Shown here: one piece after another, positions 1 to 9,576 of the stretch
How positions within the stretch are numbered: the first letter of the stretch is position 1
How the letters are laid out: every line of letters begins with the position of its first letter
Assembly: GCF_014656415.1 (NCBI RefSeq)
Contig: NZ_BNCJ01000001.1
Coordinates: 421,395 to 485,394 of the forward strand
Direction: 5' to 3'
Source of the DNA: Seohaeicola zhoushanensis
GTDB taxonomy: Bacteria > Pseudomonadota > Alphaproteobacteria > Rhodobacterales > Rhodobacteraceae
DNA: 64,000 bases
Notes under the pieces: model-generated
Told to the model about the DNA's origin: nothing
Seen by the model: the letters and a program-made list of their open reading frames with translations, nothing else
Databases searched by the model: none
Position numbers and translations under genes: made by a program

Positions 1-408
1 GCCCATGCGCAGGTGGCCTTCGACGTGACGCTGGAGTTCGTCAAGCAGCGCCAGGCCTTCGGCCAGCCGGTCGGGGCGTTCCAGAACACGAGCTTTGTCA
101 TGGCCGACCTGCGCGCGCGGCTCGATGCCGCCCAGGCCTATCTCGACCAATGCGTGATGCTGTCGAACGCCGCGCGCCTGACGCCCGAGGATGCCGCCGC
201 CGCCAAGCTGCTCTGTTCCGAGTTGCAGGGGGCGGTGGTGGATGCCGGGGTGCAGTTCCACGGCGGCGCCGGGTATATGGACGAATACGAGATCAGCCAC
301 ATGTTCCGCGACGCCCGGATCGCGCGGATCTATGCGGGGACCAGCGAGATCATGAAGGGCATCATCGGGCGCGGCCTTGGCCTGGGCGAGCGCGCGCTGC
401 GCGGTTGA
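1..408 (+). CDS. Acyl-CoA dehydrogenase, C-terminal part (5' end outside window)
   Basis: The open frame runs in from base 1, so only the last 135 or so residues are present. It matches the C-terminal helical domain of FAD-dependent acyl-CoA dehydrogenases, which oxidise acyl-CoA to enoyl-CoA and pass electrons to ETF. Visible family marks are RQAFGQPV near the start, the FHGGAGYMDEYEI segment, and the closing IYAGTSEIMKGIIGRGLG, which contributes to cofactor binding in the dimer. The substrate chain type (long, short or branched) cannot be told from this part. Confidence 0.93.
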   Translation, partial: AHAQVAFDVTLEFVKQRQAFGQPVGAFQNTSFVMADLRARLDAAQAYLDQCVMLSNAARLTPEDAAAAKLLCSELQGAVVDAGVQFHGGAGYMDEYEISHMFRDARIARIYAGTSEIMKGIIGRGLGLGERALRG

Positions 409-440
409 GCGCGGGCTGTTGCGTTCGGTCTGACGCGCCC

Positions 441-827
441 CTAGCGAACGTATCGCATCAGATCCGCCGCGCGTGCCCGGCCGAGTTCGATCCGGCAGGA
501 GTCGATCCCGATGCCGGTGCCGGACCCGCCGCCGAAGGTGGCGCCGACGTAATCGCAATGCGCGTCCCGGTAGGCCGACCAGGCCGTCTGAGAAGCCTCA
601 AGGGCGGGAACGGCCAGCTTGCGGCCGGTGGCCTGGTCGAGTTCCTCGGCGGCGCGGGTCGCGAAGCCGAGGTAGATATCGATCGTCGCATCGACCCTTT
701 GCAGGGTATCCGCCACGCAGTTTCCGATCTCGACCTGGCTGCTGCCGCCGCATTCCGTCGCCGGATCGGCAAGGGCGGGGAGGGGCAGACAACAGATCAG
801 GGTCAGCCTTGCCGCGAATGTCTTCAT
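441..827 (-). CDS. LprI-like (DUF1311) secreted protein
   Basis: A 128-residue protein with a clear Sec signal peptide (Lys at position 2, hydrophobic core, cleavage after ALA near residue 20). The mature part has paired cysteines and the charged pattern of the LprI/DUF1311 family: an early CGG, then NCVAD, a Y-D-H-C-D-Y stretch, and an arginine-rich end. LprI of Mycobacterium inhibits lysozyme, but most family members have no tested role. It stands alone, convergent with the gene to its left. Family assignment is moderate; function is unknown. Confidence 0.75.
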   Translation of the reverse strand: MKTFAARLTLICCLPLPALADPATECGGSSQVEIGNCVADTLQRVDATIDIYLGFATRAAEELDQATGRKLAVPALEASQTAWSAYRDAHCDYVGATFGGGSGTGIGIDSCRIELGRARAADLMRYVR

Positions 828-948
828 GGTGGAACCTCGCTTGTCTTCAGTGATGCGCTCACTGCCCGATCAGAGCTTGGGGGCATCCCGAGCCGACCGC
901 AATGCGATGGTCTTGTCAACGGCGACGGCAGGGGTGTCGCCCCGGTTC

Positions 949-1839
949 TCAGTCCAGAACGACGATGCCCGAATGCTTCTGCTTGTGCTCGGGTTCGACG
1001 TGGATGGTAATCTTGGCGCCGTCTATCGCCTTCTTCAGCGCGGCTTCGACCCGGTCGCAGATCTCGTGGGCGTCGTAGACCGACATTTCGCCGGGAACCA
1101 CCAGGTGGAACTCGATGAAGGTTGCCTGGCCGGCATGGCGGGTGCGCAGGTCGTGGGCCTCGACCGCGCCTCCGGCTTCGGTCGAGATGATCCGGCGGAC
1201 GACGTCGAGGGTGTGGGGCGGAATGGCTTCGTCCATCAGGCCGCTAAGCGACTCGCGCACCACGTTGTAGCCGGACCAGAGGATGTTCAATGCGACGAGG
1301 GCGGCCATCAGGGAATCGAGGATCCACCAGTCGGTCACGATGGCGACCAGCACACCCAGGGCGACGCCGGCAGAGGTGATCACATCGGTGAACAGGTGCT
1401 TGCCATCGGCGACAAGCGCGGGCGAGCGGGCGCGGCGGCCGCGGGTGACCAGGACCCAGGCCCAGAAGGCGTTGATGACCGTGGCGGCGCCGTTGATGAG
1501 CAGGCCTTCGATGGGCAGGTTCAGGGCCACGGGATTCAGGAAGCCGAGATAGGCCTCGCGCAGGATCAGCAGGGCGGCGACGATGATCATCACGCCTTCG
1601 AGCACGGCGCTGAAGAACTCGGCCTTGTGGTGCCCGAAGGGATGCGAAGCGTCGGCCGGACGCGCGGCCACCCGGATGGCGATCAGCGCAGCGATCGCAG
1701 TGGCGACGTTGACCGTGCTTTCGAGCGCGTCGGAGTAGAGCGCCACCGACCCGGTCAGCCACCAGGCGACGAACTTGATGCCGAGGACCAGCACGCCGAC
1801 GAAGACGCTACCGATGGCCAATCGCATGGTATTTGACAC
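949..1839 (-). CDS. Cation diffusion facilitator (CDF) transporter
   Basis: A 296-residue inner-membrane divalent-cation/proton antiporter of the CDF family. The GTG start at 1839 is preferred because an AGGAG lies about 8 bases upstream; the frame is open to 1881. About six membrane segments are followed by the cytoplasmic metal-binding domain ending IHVEPEHKQKHSG. The second intramembrane metal pair (HLFTD, H-x3-D) is intact. At the first, where FieF has Asp-x3-Asp, the sequence reads ESTVN (Glu40, Asn44), so metal choice may differ from Zn/Fe exporters. HPFGHHKAEF is the usual loop signature. Confidence 0.9.
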   Translation of the reverse strand: MSNTMRLAIGSVFVGVLVLGIKFVAWWLTGSVALYSDALESTVNVATAIAALIAIRVAARPADASHPFGHHKAEFFSAVLEGVMIIVAALLILREAYLGFLNPVALNLPIEGLLINGAATVINAFWAWVLVTRGRRARSPALVADGKHLFTDVITSAGVALGVLVAIVTDWWILDSLMAALVALNILWSGYNVVRESLSGLMDEAIPPHTLDVVRRIISTEAGGAVEAHDLRTRHAGQATFIEFHLVVPGEMSVYDAHEICDRVEAALKKAIDGAKITIHVEPEHKQKHSGIVVLD

Positions 1840-1916
1840 TGCGTCTTCTCCTGCCTTATGGCAGGCGACGTTTAACGGCACGCGGCGCGGCGGGCAACCT
1901 TGCTTGAGGCCGTTCT

Positions 1917-3575
1917 TCAGGCGCTTTGGGCCAATGTCAGCTCGGGCAGAGAGACGACGAATGCCGTTTTCCCCGAGGCTCTGTCATAGCGGATGTCCCC
2001 GCCCATCTTGTTGACCATCTCCTTGGCGATGCTGAGCCCAAGGCCCGTGCTGGCGATGTTGGAGCGGTTCGCCTTGCTGGCGCGGATCTTGTCCTGCGAA
2101 TAGCGCTCGAAGAGCTGTGCTTCGAACTCTGGTGGGACGCCGGGGCCCTGGTCGCAGACCGCGATCTGGACGAAGCCGGAGACGCGCGATGTGGAGACGG
2201 TGACCTTGCCGCCCTCGGGCGAGAACTTCACCGCGTTGGACAGAAGGTTGGACAGGATCTGGTTCAGCCGTTGCGGGTTGACCGAAATCCGCGCGTCGGG
2301 AGCCTGGTTGTCGAGTTGCACCGAGACCCCCTTCTCGGGCAGGTAATGCGCGATTGCGTCGACCGCATCGGAGAGGGTTTCAGCGACGTCGATTTCCTCG
2401 GGTTCGAAGTCCATCTTGCCCGAGACGACCTTTTCGAAATCGAGGATGTCGTCAATCAGCTCGGCCAGCCGCCTGGCATTGCGGTCGGCGGTGGTGATGA
2501 GCTTGGACACCTTGGGATTCATGTCCGAGAGTGGCAGCGAGCAGACCAGACCCAGTGCGCCCCGGATCGAGGTGACGGGCGAGCGCAGTTCATGGCTGAC
2601 GGTCGAGATGAACTGCTCTTTCTGGACGGCCAGGTTGTGCAGGTCGGTGATGTCGCGGTTGTGGGTGATGATGCCGATCATCTGCCCCTTGTCGTCGCGC
2701 AGGGGCACCTTGAGCGTCGAGAACCAGGCCTCGGAGCCGTTCACGAACCGGAAGAGCTGTTCGGTCTGGCGGGCTTCGCCGGATTTGATGACCGCCTGTT
2801 CCATCGCCCGCAGCTCGGTTGCGCGTTCCGTTTCGTAGAAGTCGAAATAGGTCTTGCCGATGATATCGCCGGTTTCGGGGGCGTTCAGCACGTCGGCGGT
2901 TGCCTTGTTCGCGATGAGGAAGCGACCTTCGAGGTCTTTCACGTTCAGACAGTCGGGCATCGCCTTGACCATTGCGCGGTAGAGGCGGTTGGATTGGAAG
3001 GCGCGGCGCTTTTGCACCTCGGTCTCGATCAGAAGCACTGTCACCAGGGTGCCGAGGAAGGTCATGACGACCATCGGCAGGCCGACCTGCTGCAGCAGGG
3101 TGCTGCGGAGGGAAGCGTCAAGCACCAAGAGGCTGGTGAGCACGCCGGGGCCGACGAGGCAGGCAAAGCCGAGCACCCGCGGGAGGCTCTTGCGACGCGA
3201 TCCGAAGAGGTAGTGGCCGGCAAGCCCGATGCTGGCCGACACGCCGATGCCGATGACGCCGGCGAGGGCTCCGCCGCCGCCGAGGTAGGCGCGATAGCTT
3301 GCCGACATGATGCCGGTGACCACCGCAGCCAGCGGGCCCGCAAACAGGCCGCTTGCCGCGATCAGCGGGTGCCGCAGGTCGAACATGAAGCCGGGCATGA
3401 CCTCGGCCGACATCGACATGGCCGCAATTGCGGTCAGGCCGACAAGGATGCCGAAGCACAGGCGACCGGAGGCCTTTTCCATCGGCGGGAGCCAGCGTTC
3501 CAGCATTCCCCATGCGACGACGAACACCGCGATAATCGCGTGTGTTGCTATCAGCGATCCCCAAATAACGTTCAC
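1917..3575 (-). CDS. LytS-type membrane PAS sensor histidine kinase
   Basis: A 552-residue sensor kinase. Residues 1-190 form several membrane helices resembling the 5TM receptor of LytS/YhcK sensors. Residues about 195-312 are a PAS domain (MPDCLNVKDLEGRF). A HisKA domain has phospho-acceptor His328 in STVSHELRSP. The ATPase domain shows the N box (NLLSNAVKFSPEGG), DQGPGVP and GLGLSIAKEMV. The start is GTG. No response regulator is adjacent, so it is an orphan; the Hpt protein at 5.7 kb and the receiver-phosphatase at 6.2 kb are the nearest possible partners. The ligand is unknown. Confidence 0.92.
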   Translation of the reverse strand: MNVIWGSLIATHAIIAVFVVAWGMLERWLPPMEKASGRLCFGILVGLTAIAAMSMSAEVMPGFMFDLRHPLIAASGLFAGPLAAVVTGIMSASYRAYLGGGGALAGVIGIGVSASIGLAGHYLFGSRRKSLPRVLGFACLVGPGVLTSLLVLDASLRSTLLQQVGLPMVVMTFLGTLVTVLLIETEVQKRRAFQSNRLYRAMVKAMPDCLNVKDLEGRFLIANKATADVLNAPETGDIIGKTYFDFYETERATELRAMEQAVIKSGEARQTEQLFRFVNGSEAWFSTLKVPLRDDKGQMIGIITHNRDITDLHNLAVQKEQFISTVSHELRSPVTSIRGALGLVCSLPLSDMNPKVSKLITTADRNARRLAELIDDILDFEKVVSGKMDFEPEEIDVAETLSDAVDAIAHYLPEKGVSVQLDNQAPDARISVNPQRLNQILSNLLSNAVKFSPEGGKVTVSTSRVSGFVQIAVCDQGPGVPPEFEAQLFERYSQDKIRASKANRSNIASTGLGLSIAKEMVNKMGGDIRYDRASGKTAFVVSLPELTLAQSA

Positions 3576-3937
3576 GGTTGGCCCGCCTATTGTTGCCCTG
3601 CTGTGTCCACTCCGTTTCGTTAACGATTGTGGCGGGAAATTGGCCGTGGATAGATTTCATTTTGGAGATACGTTTATTCTCGTGATATCTCAGTCAGTTA
3701 ACTATCCTTCCGGTTGTGTTGACGTGTTCTCGGATCAGCTTATGCGTTGTCCAAGCTTCCAGCCTCGCGCACGCCTCCGTTGCGCGTGCCGCGTGCGGAG
3801 CGGGGCTGGCGGCGAGCATTTTTCAAAAAGCACATCTTGTTTGAAACTTTTCCCGCGCGCCCTGCGTGACTGGTTGCGAGTGGGGGCCGATGTGGCCGCC
3901 CGTCTCGTGTGAATGTCACTCTGGAGGGAGAAGTTCG
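3576..3937. other. Divergent intergenic region, 362 bp
   Basis: Separates the histidine kinase (left) from a small secreted protein gene (right) and must hold both promoters. Less GC-rich than its surroundings. A 10-bp palindrome TCGTTAACGA lies at 3617-3626, and a TTGACG box near 3719 could be a -35 element. I see no coding potential or RNA gene; the long frame crossing it has no supporting features. Confidence 0.5.
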
Positions 3938-4351
3938 ATGAAGATTGCAGTTACCGCCCTGGCCCTGACGATGGCGGCCGGGGCCGCCTTTGCCGCGTCG
4001 CATGCCATGGCGCCGATGGTCGAGGCCGCGGATCAGGACGTGTCCAACGGGATCGTTTCGGCCAGCAAGGTCGTTGCCGGAGAGAATGGCTGGATGGTGG
4101 TGCATCGCACCGATGCCGAAGGCAAGCCTGGCCCGGTGGTGGGCTATGCGCCGCTGCGCATGGGTGAGAACGTCGACGTGGCCGCGATCCTGACCGAGGA
4201 GGTCAAGCCGGGCGAGATGCTGATGCTGATGGTGCATTCCGAGGCGGGCGGCATGAAGACCGGTGCCTTCGAATACACCTTGGGGGCCAAGGAAGACGGC
4301 CCGATCAAGCCGGATGGCAAGCTGGTGATGCAGACCATCACCGCCAAGTAG
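3938..4351 (+). CDS. Small secreted protein, DUF7282-like
   Basis: A 137-residue protein starting at ATG 3938 behind GGAGGGA. A signal peptide ends near residue 20 (AFAASHA). The mature part contains VVIHR-like and VAAILTEEVKPGEMLMLMVH segments that resemble the DUF7282 domain seen in secreted proteins of archaea and bacteria. No catalytic motif or cysteine pair is visible. It is a single gene closed by a strong terminator. Function unknown; domain assignment is from memory of the pattern. Confidence 0.7.
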   Translation: MKIAVTALALTMAAGAAFAASHAMAPMVEAADQDVSNGIVSASKVVAGENGWMVVHRTDAEGKPGPVVGYAPLRMGENVDVAAILTEEVKPGEMLMLMVHSEAGGMKTGAFEYTLGAKEDGPIKPDGKLVMQTITAK

Positions 4352-4386
4352 CGGCTACCGCTTTAGAGGGTGGGTTGGTGCGAGTG

Positions 4387-4419
4387 TGGCGGCCCCTCGG
4401 GTGAGGGGCCGCCATTTTC

Positions 4420-4420
<1 letters not shown>
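4387..4420 (+). terminator. Rho-independent terminator
   Basis: A perfect 12-bp stem (TGGCGGCCCCTC with its complement) and a 4-base loop, followed by TTTTCT. It ends the small secreted protein gene and touches the argG stop codon, so it also lies where argG transcripts finish, although on that strand no U-run follows. Confidence 0.9.
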
Positions 4421-5643
<1,223 letters not shown>

Positions 5644-5731
5644 GGAAAGTTCCTTGGTTTGCAGGTCGGCAGCGGGTTATCCCGTTTTCTCCAGCGGGGC
5701 AAGCATTCCGCATCGCCGGGGGCAGGCAATC

Positions 5732-6064
5732 CTAGCCTGCGAGGCGCTGGGTCCGCTCTCCCAGGAACAGGGCCGTCGATTGATCGATGGCGCGCAGGAT
5801 CTGGCCGAGGTCGACATCCTGCGCCCGGCCGGTCCTGGCGGCCTGTTCGCCGTGCTGGCAGAGGGCGGCGAGATGGGCGAAACCGAGGTTGAGGGCGCTG
5901 CCTTTCAGGAAGTGCAGGTCGGCCGCCAACCGCTCGGCATTCGCCGTGACCTGCAACCGTCCGGACAGCTCTTCCACCTCTTCCAGAAAGAGGTCGACAA
6001 CCTCGGCAAAGTCATCGGTGCCGACTTCGTCGCGCAATTCGATGACGCGGGGCCAATCGATCAT
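5732..6064 (-). CDS. Hpt domain phosphotransfer protein
   Basis: A 110-residue stand-alone histidine phosphotransfer protein. ATG 6064 is favoured over TTG 6070 because GGAGG lies 8-9 bases before it. The Hpt signature LHFLKGSALNLG places the phospho-acceptor at His51. It is divergent from the receiver-phosphatase gene at 6219 across a 154-bp gap, suggesting that the two exchange phosphate. Such free Hpt proteins relay phosphate between hybrid kinases and separate receivers. Confidence 0.88.
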   Translation of the reverse strand: MIDWPRVIELRDEVGTDDFAEVVDLFLEEVEELSGRLQVTANAERLAADLHFLKGSALNLGFAHLAALCQHGEQAARTGRAQDVDLGQILRAIDQSTALFLGERTQRLAG

Positions 6065-6218
6065 CGGCAAGGTCCTCCATCCGGGGCGAGGCTAGGGGAG
6101 GGCGGTGAAGGCCCCGTTAACGCCGGACGGATAGCGTGGAAAATTCAAGCATTCATGCGGTGTTAAGACTGTTCTGGCAGGAGGGGCGCATTGCAGCTTT
6201 GACACAGCAGGACGCGCC

Positions 6219-7487
6219 TTGCGGTTCAATCAGTCTTCGCCGATCCGCACCGGGCCAGAGGCCGGGTCCGTTCGCACTGTCCTGGTGGTCGACGACAGCC
6301 GGCTGCAACGGCGCATCCTTGCCAGCATGTTGCAGAAATGGGGTTGCGCAGTGATCGAGGCGGAAAGCGGCGATCATGCGCTGGCGATCTGCAAGGCGGC
6401 ACGCCCAGATATCGTGCTGTCGGACTGGATGATGCCGGGAATGGACGGGCTCGATTTCTGCCGTGCCTTCCGGCAGTTGCCGTCCGACCGCTATGGCTAT
6501 TTCATCCTGCTCACCGCCAAGAGCGGCAAGGTCGAGACGGCGCAGGGCCTGGACGCCGGGGCCGACGATTTCCTGACCAAGCCGGTCAACCGCGAGGAAT
6601 TGCGCGCCCGGATCTCTGCCGGGGACCGGATCATCGCGATGCAGCGCGAATTGTCCGAGAAGAACCGCATCATCGGCGAGACGCTGGACCGGTTGCAGGC
6701 GGCCTATGACTCGATCGACCACGACCTGAAGCAGGCGCGGAAGATCCAGCAATCGCTGGTGCCGCGGGTGTCGGAGGCCTTCGGAGCCTCGCGGGTGAGC
6801 CTGCTGCTCAAGCCCTGCGGGCATATCGGCGGCGACCTGGTGGGGATGTTCGCGCCGCGGCCCGATCAGGTGGCCTTCTATTCGCTGGACGTCTCGGGGC
6901 ATGGCATCACCTCGGCGCTGATGACTGCGCGGCTGGGCAATTACCTGAGCGCGGTCTATTTCGACCAGAACCTCGGTGTGGAGACTGATGACCGGGGCCT
7001 TGCGCTGCGCCCGCCGGTGGCGGTGGCCGAAGATCTGAACACCCGGCTGATGGCCGACAAGGGCATCGACGAGTATTTCACCATGGCCTATGCGACGGTC
7101 GACCTGGGCTCAGGGCGGTTGCGGCTGGTGCAGGCGGGTCATCCGCACCCCCTGCTGATCCGCGCGAACGGGGAGATGGAATTCGTCGGCAGGGGCGGGC
7201 TGCCGATCGGGCTGCTGGAGGAGGCGTCCTTCAGCCAGACCGAACTGGTGCTGGAGCCCGGAGACCGGCTGCTGCTTTATTCCGATGGGTTCACCGAGGC
7301 GCAGGTGGTCGGGGGCGGGATGCTCGACGCCGAAGGGATGCTCGATATCGTTGCGCGCTGCCAGCCGGACCAGTCGGGCCGCGAATGGCTCGAGGACCTG
7401 TTCTGGAACCTGATGGAACGGATGGCGCCCGATTATGGCGTGGAAGACGACGTTTCGGCCACGTTGTTCGAGTTCAACGGGCGTTGA
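6219..7487 (+). CDS. Response regulator with PP2C (SpoIIE-type) phosphatase domain
   Basis: A 422-residue protein. Residues 19-135 are a receiver with VVDDS and phospho-acceptor Asp69 (LSDWMMPGMDG) and conserved K in TKPV. A short coiled linker (about 140-170) leads to a PP2C/SpoIIE domain with metal-binding GGDLVG, LDVSGHGITSAL, YSDGFTEA and EDDVSATL. Such proteins dephosphorylate anti-sigma-factor antagonists or similar serine phosphoproteins on receiver phosphorylation. No ATG fits the frame; TTG 6219 follows AGCAGGA with good spacing. The 3' end overlaps the convergent Nudix gene by 14 bases. Confidence 0.92.
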   Translation: MRFNQSSPIRTGPEAGSVRTVLVVDDSRLQRRILASMLQKWGCAVIEAESGDHALAICKAARPDIVLSDWMMPGMDGLDFCRAFRQLPSDRYGYFILLTAKSGKVETAQGLDAGADDFLTKPVNREELRARISAGDRIIAMQRELSEKNRIIGETLDRLQAAYDSIDHDLKQARKIQQSLVPRVSEAFGASRVSLLLKPCGHIGGDLVGMFAPRPDQVAFYSLDVSGHGITSALMTARLGNYLSAVYFDQNLGVETDDRGLALRPPVAVAEDLNTRLMADKGIDEYFTMAYATVDLGSGRLRLVQAGHPHPLLIRANGEMEFVGRGGLPIGLLEEASFSQTELVLEPGDRLLLYSDGFTEAQVVGGGMLDAEGMLDIVARCQPDQSGREWLEDLFWNLMERMAPDYGVEDDVSATLFEFNGR

Positions 7488-7923
7488 GACTGGCGAAAAG
7501 CGCGGTGAAATGCCGGTCGCCCGGATTGCCCAGCAGGCGCGCGGCGGCGTCCATGTCGGCCCAGAGCGCCTCGTGTCCCGGTTCGGTGGGCTCACCGAGG
7601 CAGGCGACGGGGCGAGCGATGTAGATGGTGCAGATCTTTTCGGCCCAGAGGTCGTATTCGGGCATGTAGGCGAAACGGCGGAAGACGCCGAAGCGGCGCG
7701 GTGCCGAGATGCGCCAGCCGGTCTCCTCGAAGACCTCGCGGTGGAGCGCCGCGACGAGTGATTCGCCCCGGTCGATGCCGCCGCCGGGCAGCTGAATCTC
7801 GGGTTCGGGTTCGGCCTGGTGGGTCAGCAGAAGCCGCCCGTCGAGCGGCAGAATCGCATAAGCCCCTGCGCGCCGGATATAAGTCCGGCCGGGGTCGGGT
7901 GTGTCTCCAAAACGCCTGATCAC
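7474..7923 (-). CDS. Nudix hydrolase
   Basis: About 149 residues from GTG 7923; the frame is open to a TTG at 7977, but that would run through the TATATA promoter-like box of hslO. The Nudix box GGGIDRGESLVAALHREVFEETGW is complete (G-x5-E-x7-REVFEETG), so hydrolysis of a nucleoside diphosphate-linked compound is expected; the substrate is unknown. It overlaps the receiver-phosphatase gene tail to tail by 14 bases and is divergent from hslO. Confidence 0.85.
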   Translation of the reverse strand: MIRRFGDTPDPGRTYIRRAGAYAILPLDGRLLLTHQAEPEPEIQLPGGGIDRGESLVAALHREVFEETGWRISAPRRFGVFRRFAYMPEYDLWAEKICTIYIARPVACLGEPTEPGHEALWADMDAAARLLGNPGDRHFTALFASLNAR

Positions 7924-8000
7924 GGCCGAAACCCTTTTTCCACGGCTTGTCGCGCCTATATAGCGGCGGTATGCCAAGCCTTGGCGCTTAAGGAAACCCC

Positions 8001-8987
8001 ATGACGTTCGGACAAAAACTCGCGTGGGACGATACCGTCCTGCCTTTCCAGCTCGATGCCTCCGACATCCGCGGCCGGGTCGCCCGGCTGGACGGTGTTC
8101 TGGATGGTATCCTGAAACAACATAACTACCCGCTTCAGGTCGAGGCGCTGGTGGCCGAGATGGCCCTGCTGACCGCCCTGATCGGGCAGACGGTGAAACT
8201 CCGCTGGAAGCTGTCGCTGCAGGTGCAGTCGGACGGCCCGGTGCGGATGATCGCGACCGACTATTATGCCCCCGAGACCGAGGGCGAGCCGGCGCGCATC
8301 CGCGCCTATGCCAGCTATGACGCCGAGCGGCTGACCGATGGGTCGCCGATGGACCAGGTGGGCAAGGGCTATTTCGCGATCCTGATCGACCAAGGCGAGG
8401 GCACCACGCCTTACCAGGGCATCGTGCCCCTGGCCGGCGTGAGCCTGGCGGAATGCGCCGGGGCCTATTTCGCGCAGTCGGAACAGCTGCCGACTCGGTT
8501 CTCGCTCAGCTTCGGGCGGGCGTCCTATCCGGGCGTGCCGGAAAGCTGGCGTGCGGGCGGGATCATGATCCAGCACATGCCCAAGGCCTCGCCCTTCGTG
8601 GCGACGCGCGAAGGCGAGGGCGGGATCCTGGCGGCAGGCGATCTGGTCGACGGCGAGGCCGGCGAGAACTGGAACCGGGTGAACATCCTGCTCGACACTG
8701 TCGAGGAGATGGAGCTGATCGGCCCTTCGGTGCCGCCGACCGACCTGCTGGTGCGGCTGTTCCACGAGGAAGGCCCGCGGGTCTATGACACCACCTCGGT
8801 CCGCTTCGGCTGCACCTGCTCGGAAGAGCGGGTGAGGCAGAGCCTCTCGATCTACTCGGCGCGCGACATCGGGAAGATGACCACGCCCGAGGGGCTGGTG
8901 ACCGCCGATTGCCAGTTCTGCTCGGCGCATTACGAGCTCGACCCCAAGTCGGTCGGGTTCGAGGCGGAGACCGGCAAGAATGACTGA
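8001..8987 (+). CDS. hslO: Redox-regulated chaperone Hsp33
   Basis: A 328-residue cytoplasmic holdase that becomes active when its zinc-bound cysteines are oxidised. The C-terminal switch is present as GCTCSEERV and ADCQFCSAHYEL (C-x-C then C-x2-C). A TATATA box lies about 40 bases upstream. Its stop overlaps the start of the next gene (ATGACTGA), implying translational coupling in an hslO - CoA pyrophosphatase - cca operon. Confidence 0.96.
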   Translation: MTFGQKLAWDDTVLPFQLDASDIRGRVARLDGVLDGILKQHNYPLQVEALVAEMALLTALIGQTVKLRWKLSLQVQSDGPVRMIATDYYAPETEGEPARIRAYASYDAERLTDGSPMDQVGKGYFAILIDQGEGTTPYQGIVPLAGVSLAECAGAYFAQSEQLPTRFSLSFGRASYPGVPESWRAGGIMIQHMPKASPFVATREGEGGILAAGDLVDGEAGENWNRVNILLDTVEEMELIGPSVPPTDLLVRLFHEEGPRVYDTTSVRFGCTCSEERVRQSLSIYSARDIGKMTTPEGLVTADCQFCSAHYELDPKSVGFEAETGKND

Positions 8988-9576
8988 ACTGGCGGCGGCC
9001 CTGCGCGCGGCAATTGCGCGTCCGGGCGCGCCGTCATCGGATTTCGATCTGAACCCGGCGGCGCAGCGGCCCGAAAACGTCAAGCTGCGCGACGCCGGGG
9101 TGCTGATCGCGATCGACCTGACCGGGGCGGATCCGAGGGTGTTGCTGACCAAGCGCGCTTCGGGTCTGCAACACCATCCGGGCCAGATTGCCTTTCCCGG
9201 CGGCAAGGTCGAGCCGACCGACGCCGATGTGACCGCCGCCGCGCTGCGCGAGGCGCGCGAGGAGATCGGCTTGCCGGAAACCCTGCCCGAGGTCATCGGC
9301 TGTATGCCAGCGCACGAGACGGTGACGGGTTTTCGCGTGACGCCGGTGCTTGCCGTGGTGCGCGAGCCGTTCCAGCTGATGCCCGACCCCGGCGAGGTGG
9401 GCGAGGTGTTCCGCACGCCGCTGGCGCATCTGATGGACCCCGGCAACTACCTGATCGAGTCGCGCCGCTGGCGTGGCATGAAGCGGCGCTATTTCGTGGT
9501 GCCCTGGGGGCCCTACTACATCTGGGGCGCAACCGCCCGGATGCTGCGGGCGCTGGCCGCGCAGATGCAGCCGTGA
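8980..9576 (+). CDS. Nudix hydrolase, CoA pyrophosphatase type
   Basis: A 198-residue Nudix protein with both the Nudix box (GGKVEPTDADVTAAALREAREEIGL, residues about 66-90) and the preceding LLTKRASGLQHHPGQIAFPGG stretch that defines the UPF0035/NudL group, which cleaves CoA to 4'-phosphopantetheine and 3',5'-ADP. Overlaps hslO by 8 bases, and its stop overlaps the GTG of the CCA enzyme, so the three are coupled. Confidence 0.9.
   Translation: MTELAAALRAAIARPGAPSSDFDLNPAAQRPENVKLRDAGVLIAIDLTGADPRVLLTKRASGLQHHPGQIAFPGGKVEPTDADVTAAALREAREEIGLPETLPEVIGCMPAHETVTGFRVTPVLAVVREPFQLMPDPGEVGEVFRTPLAHLMDPGNYLIESRRWRGMKRRYFVVPWGPYYIWGATARMLRALAAQMQP

Noticed and set aside
1926..3623. 565-residue open frame on the plus strand opposite the histidine kinase
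   Set aside because: It mirrors a well-supported kinase gene; its translation has no family motif and the composition of a reverse-frame shadow.
6113..6170. TTAA boxes as a CtrA site
   Set aside because: The spacing of 7 between TTAA halves is not met here or at the other GTTAAC sites in the window.
7924..7977. Longer Nudix protein from TTG 7977
   Set aside because: The extra residues are arginine-rich without family similarity and overlap the TATATA box before hslO; GTG 7923 is a better start.
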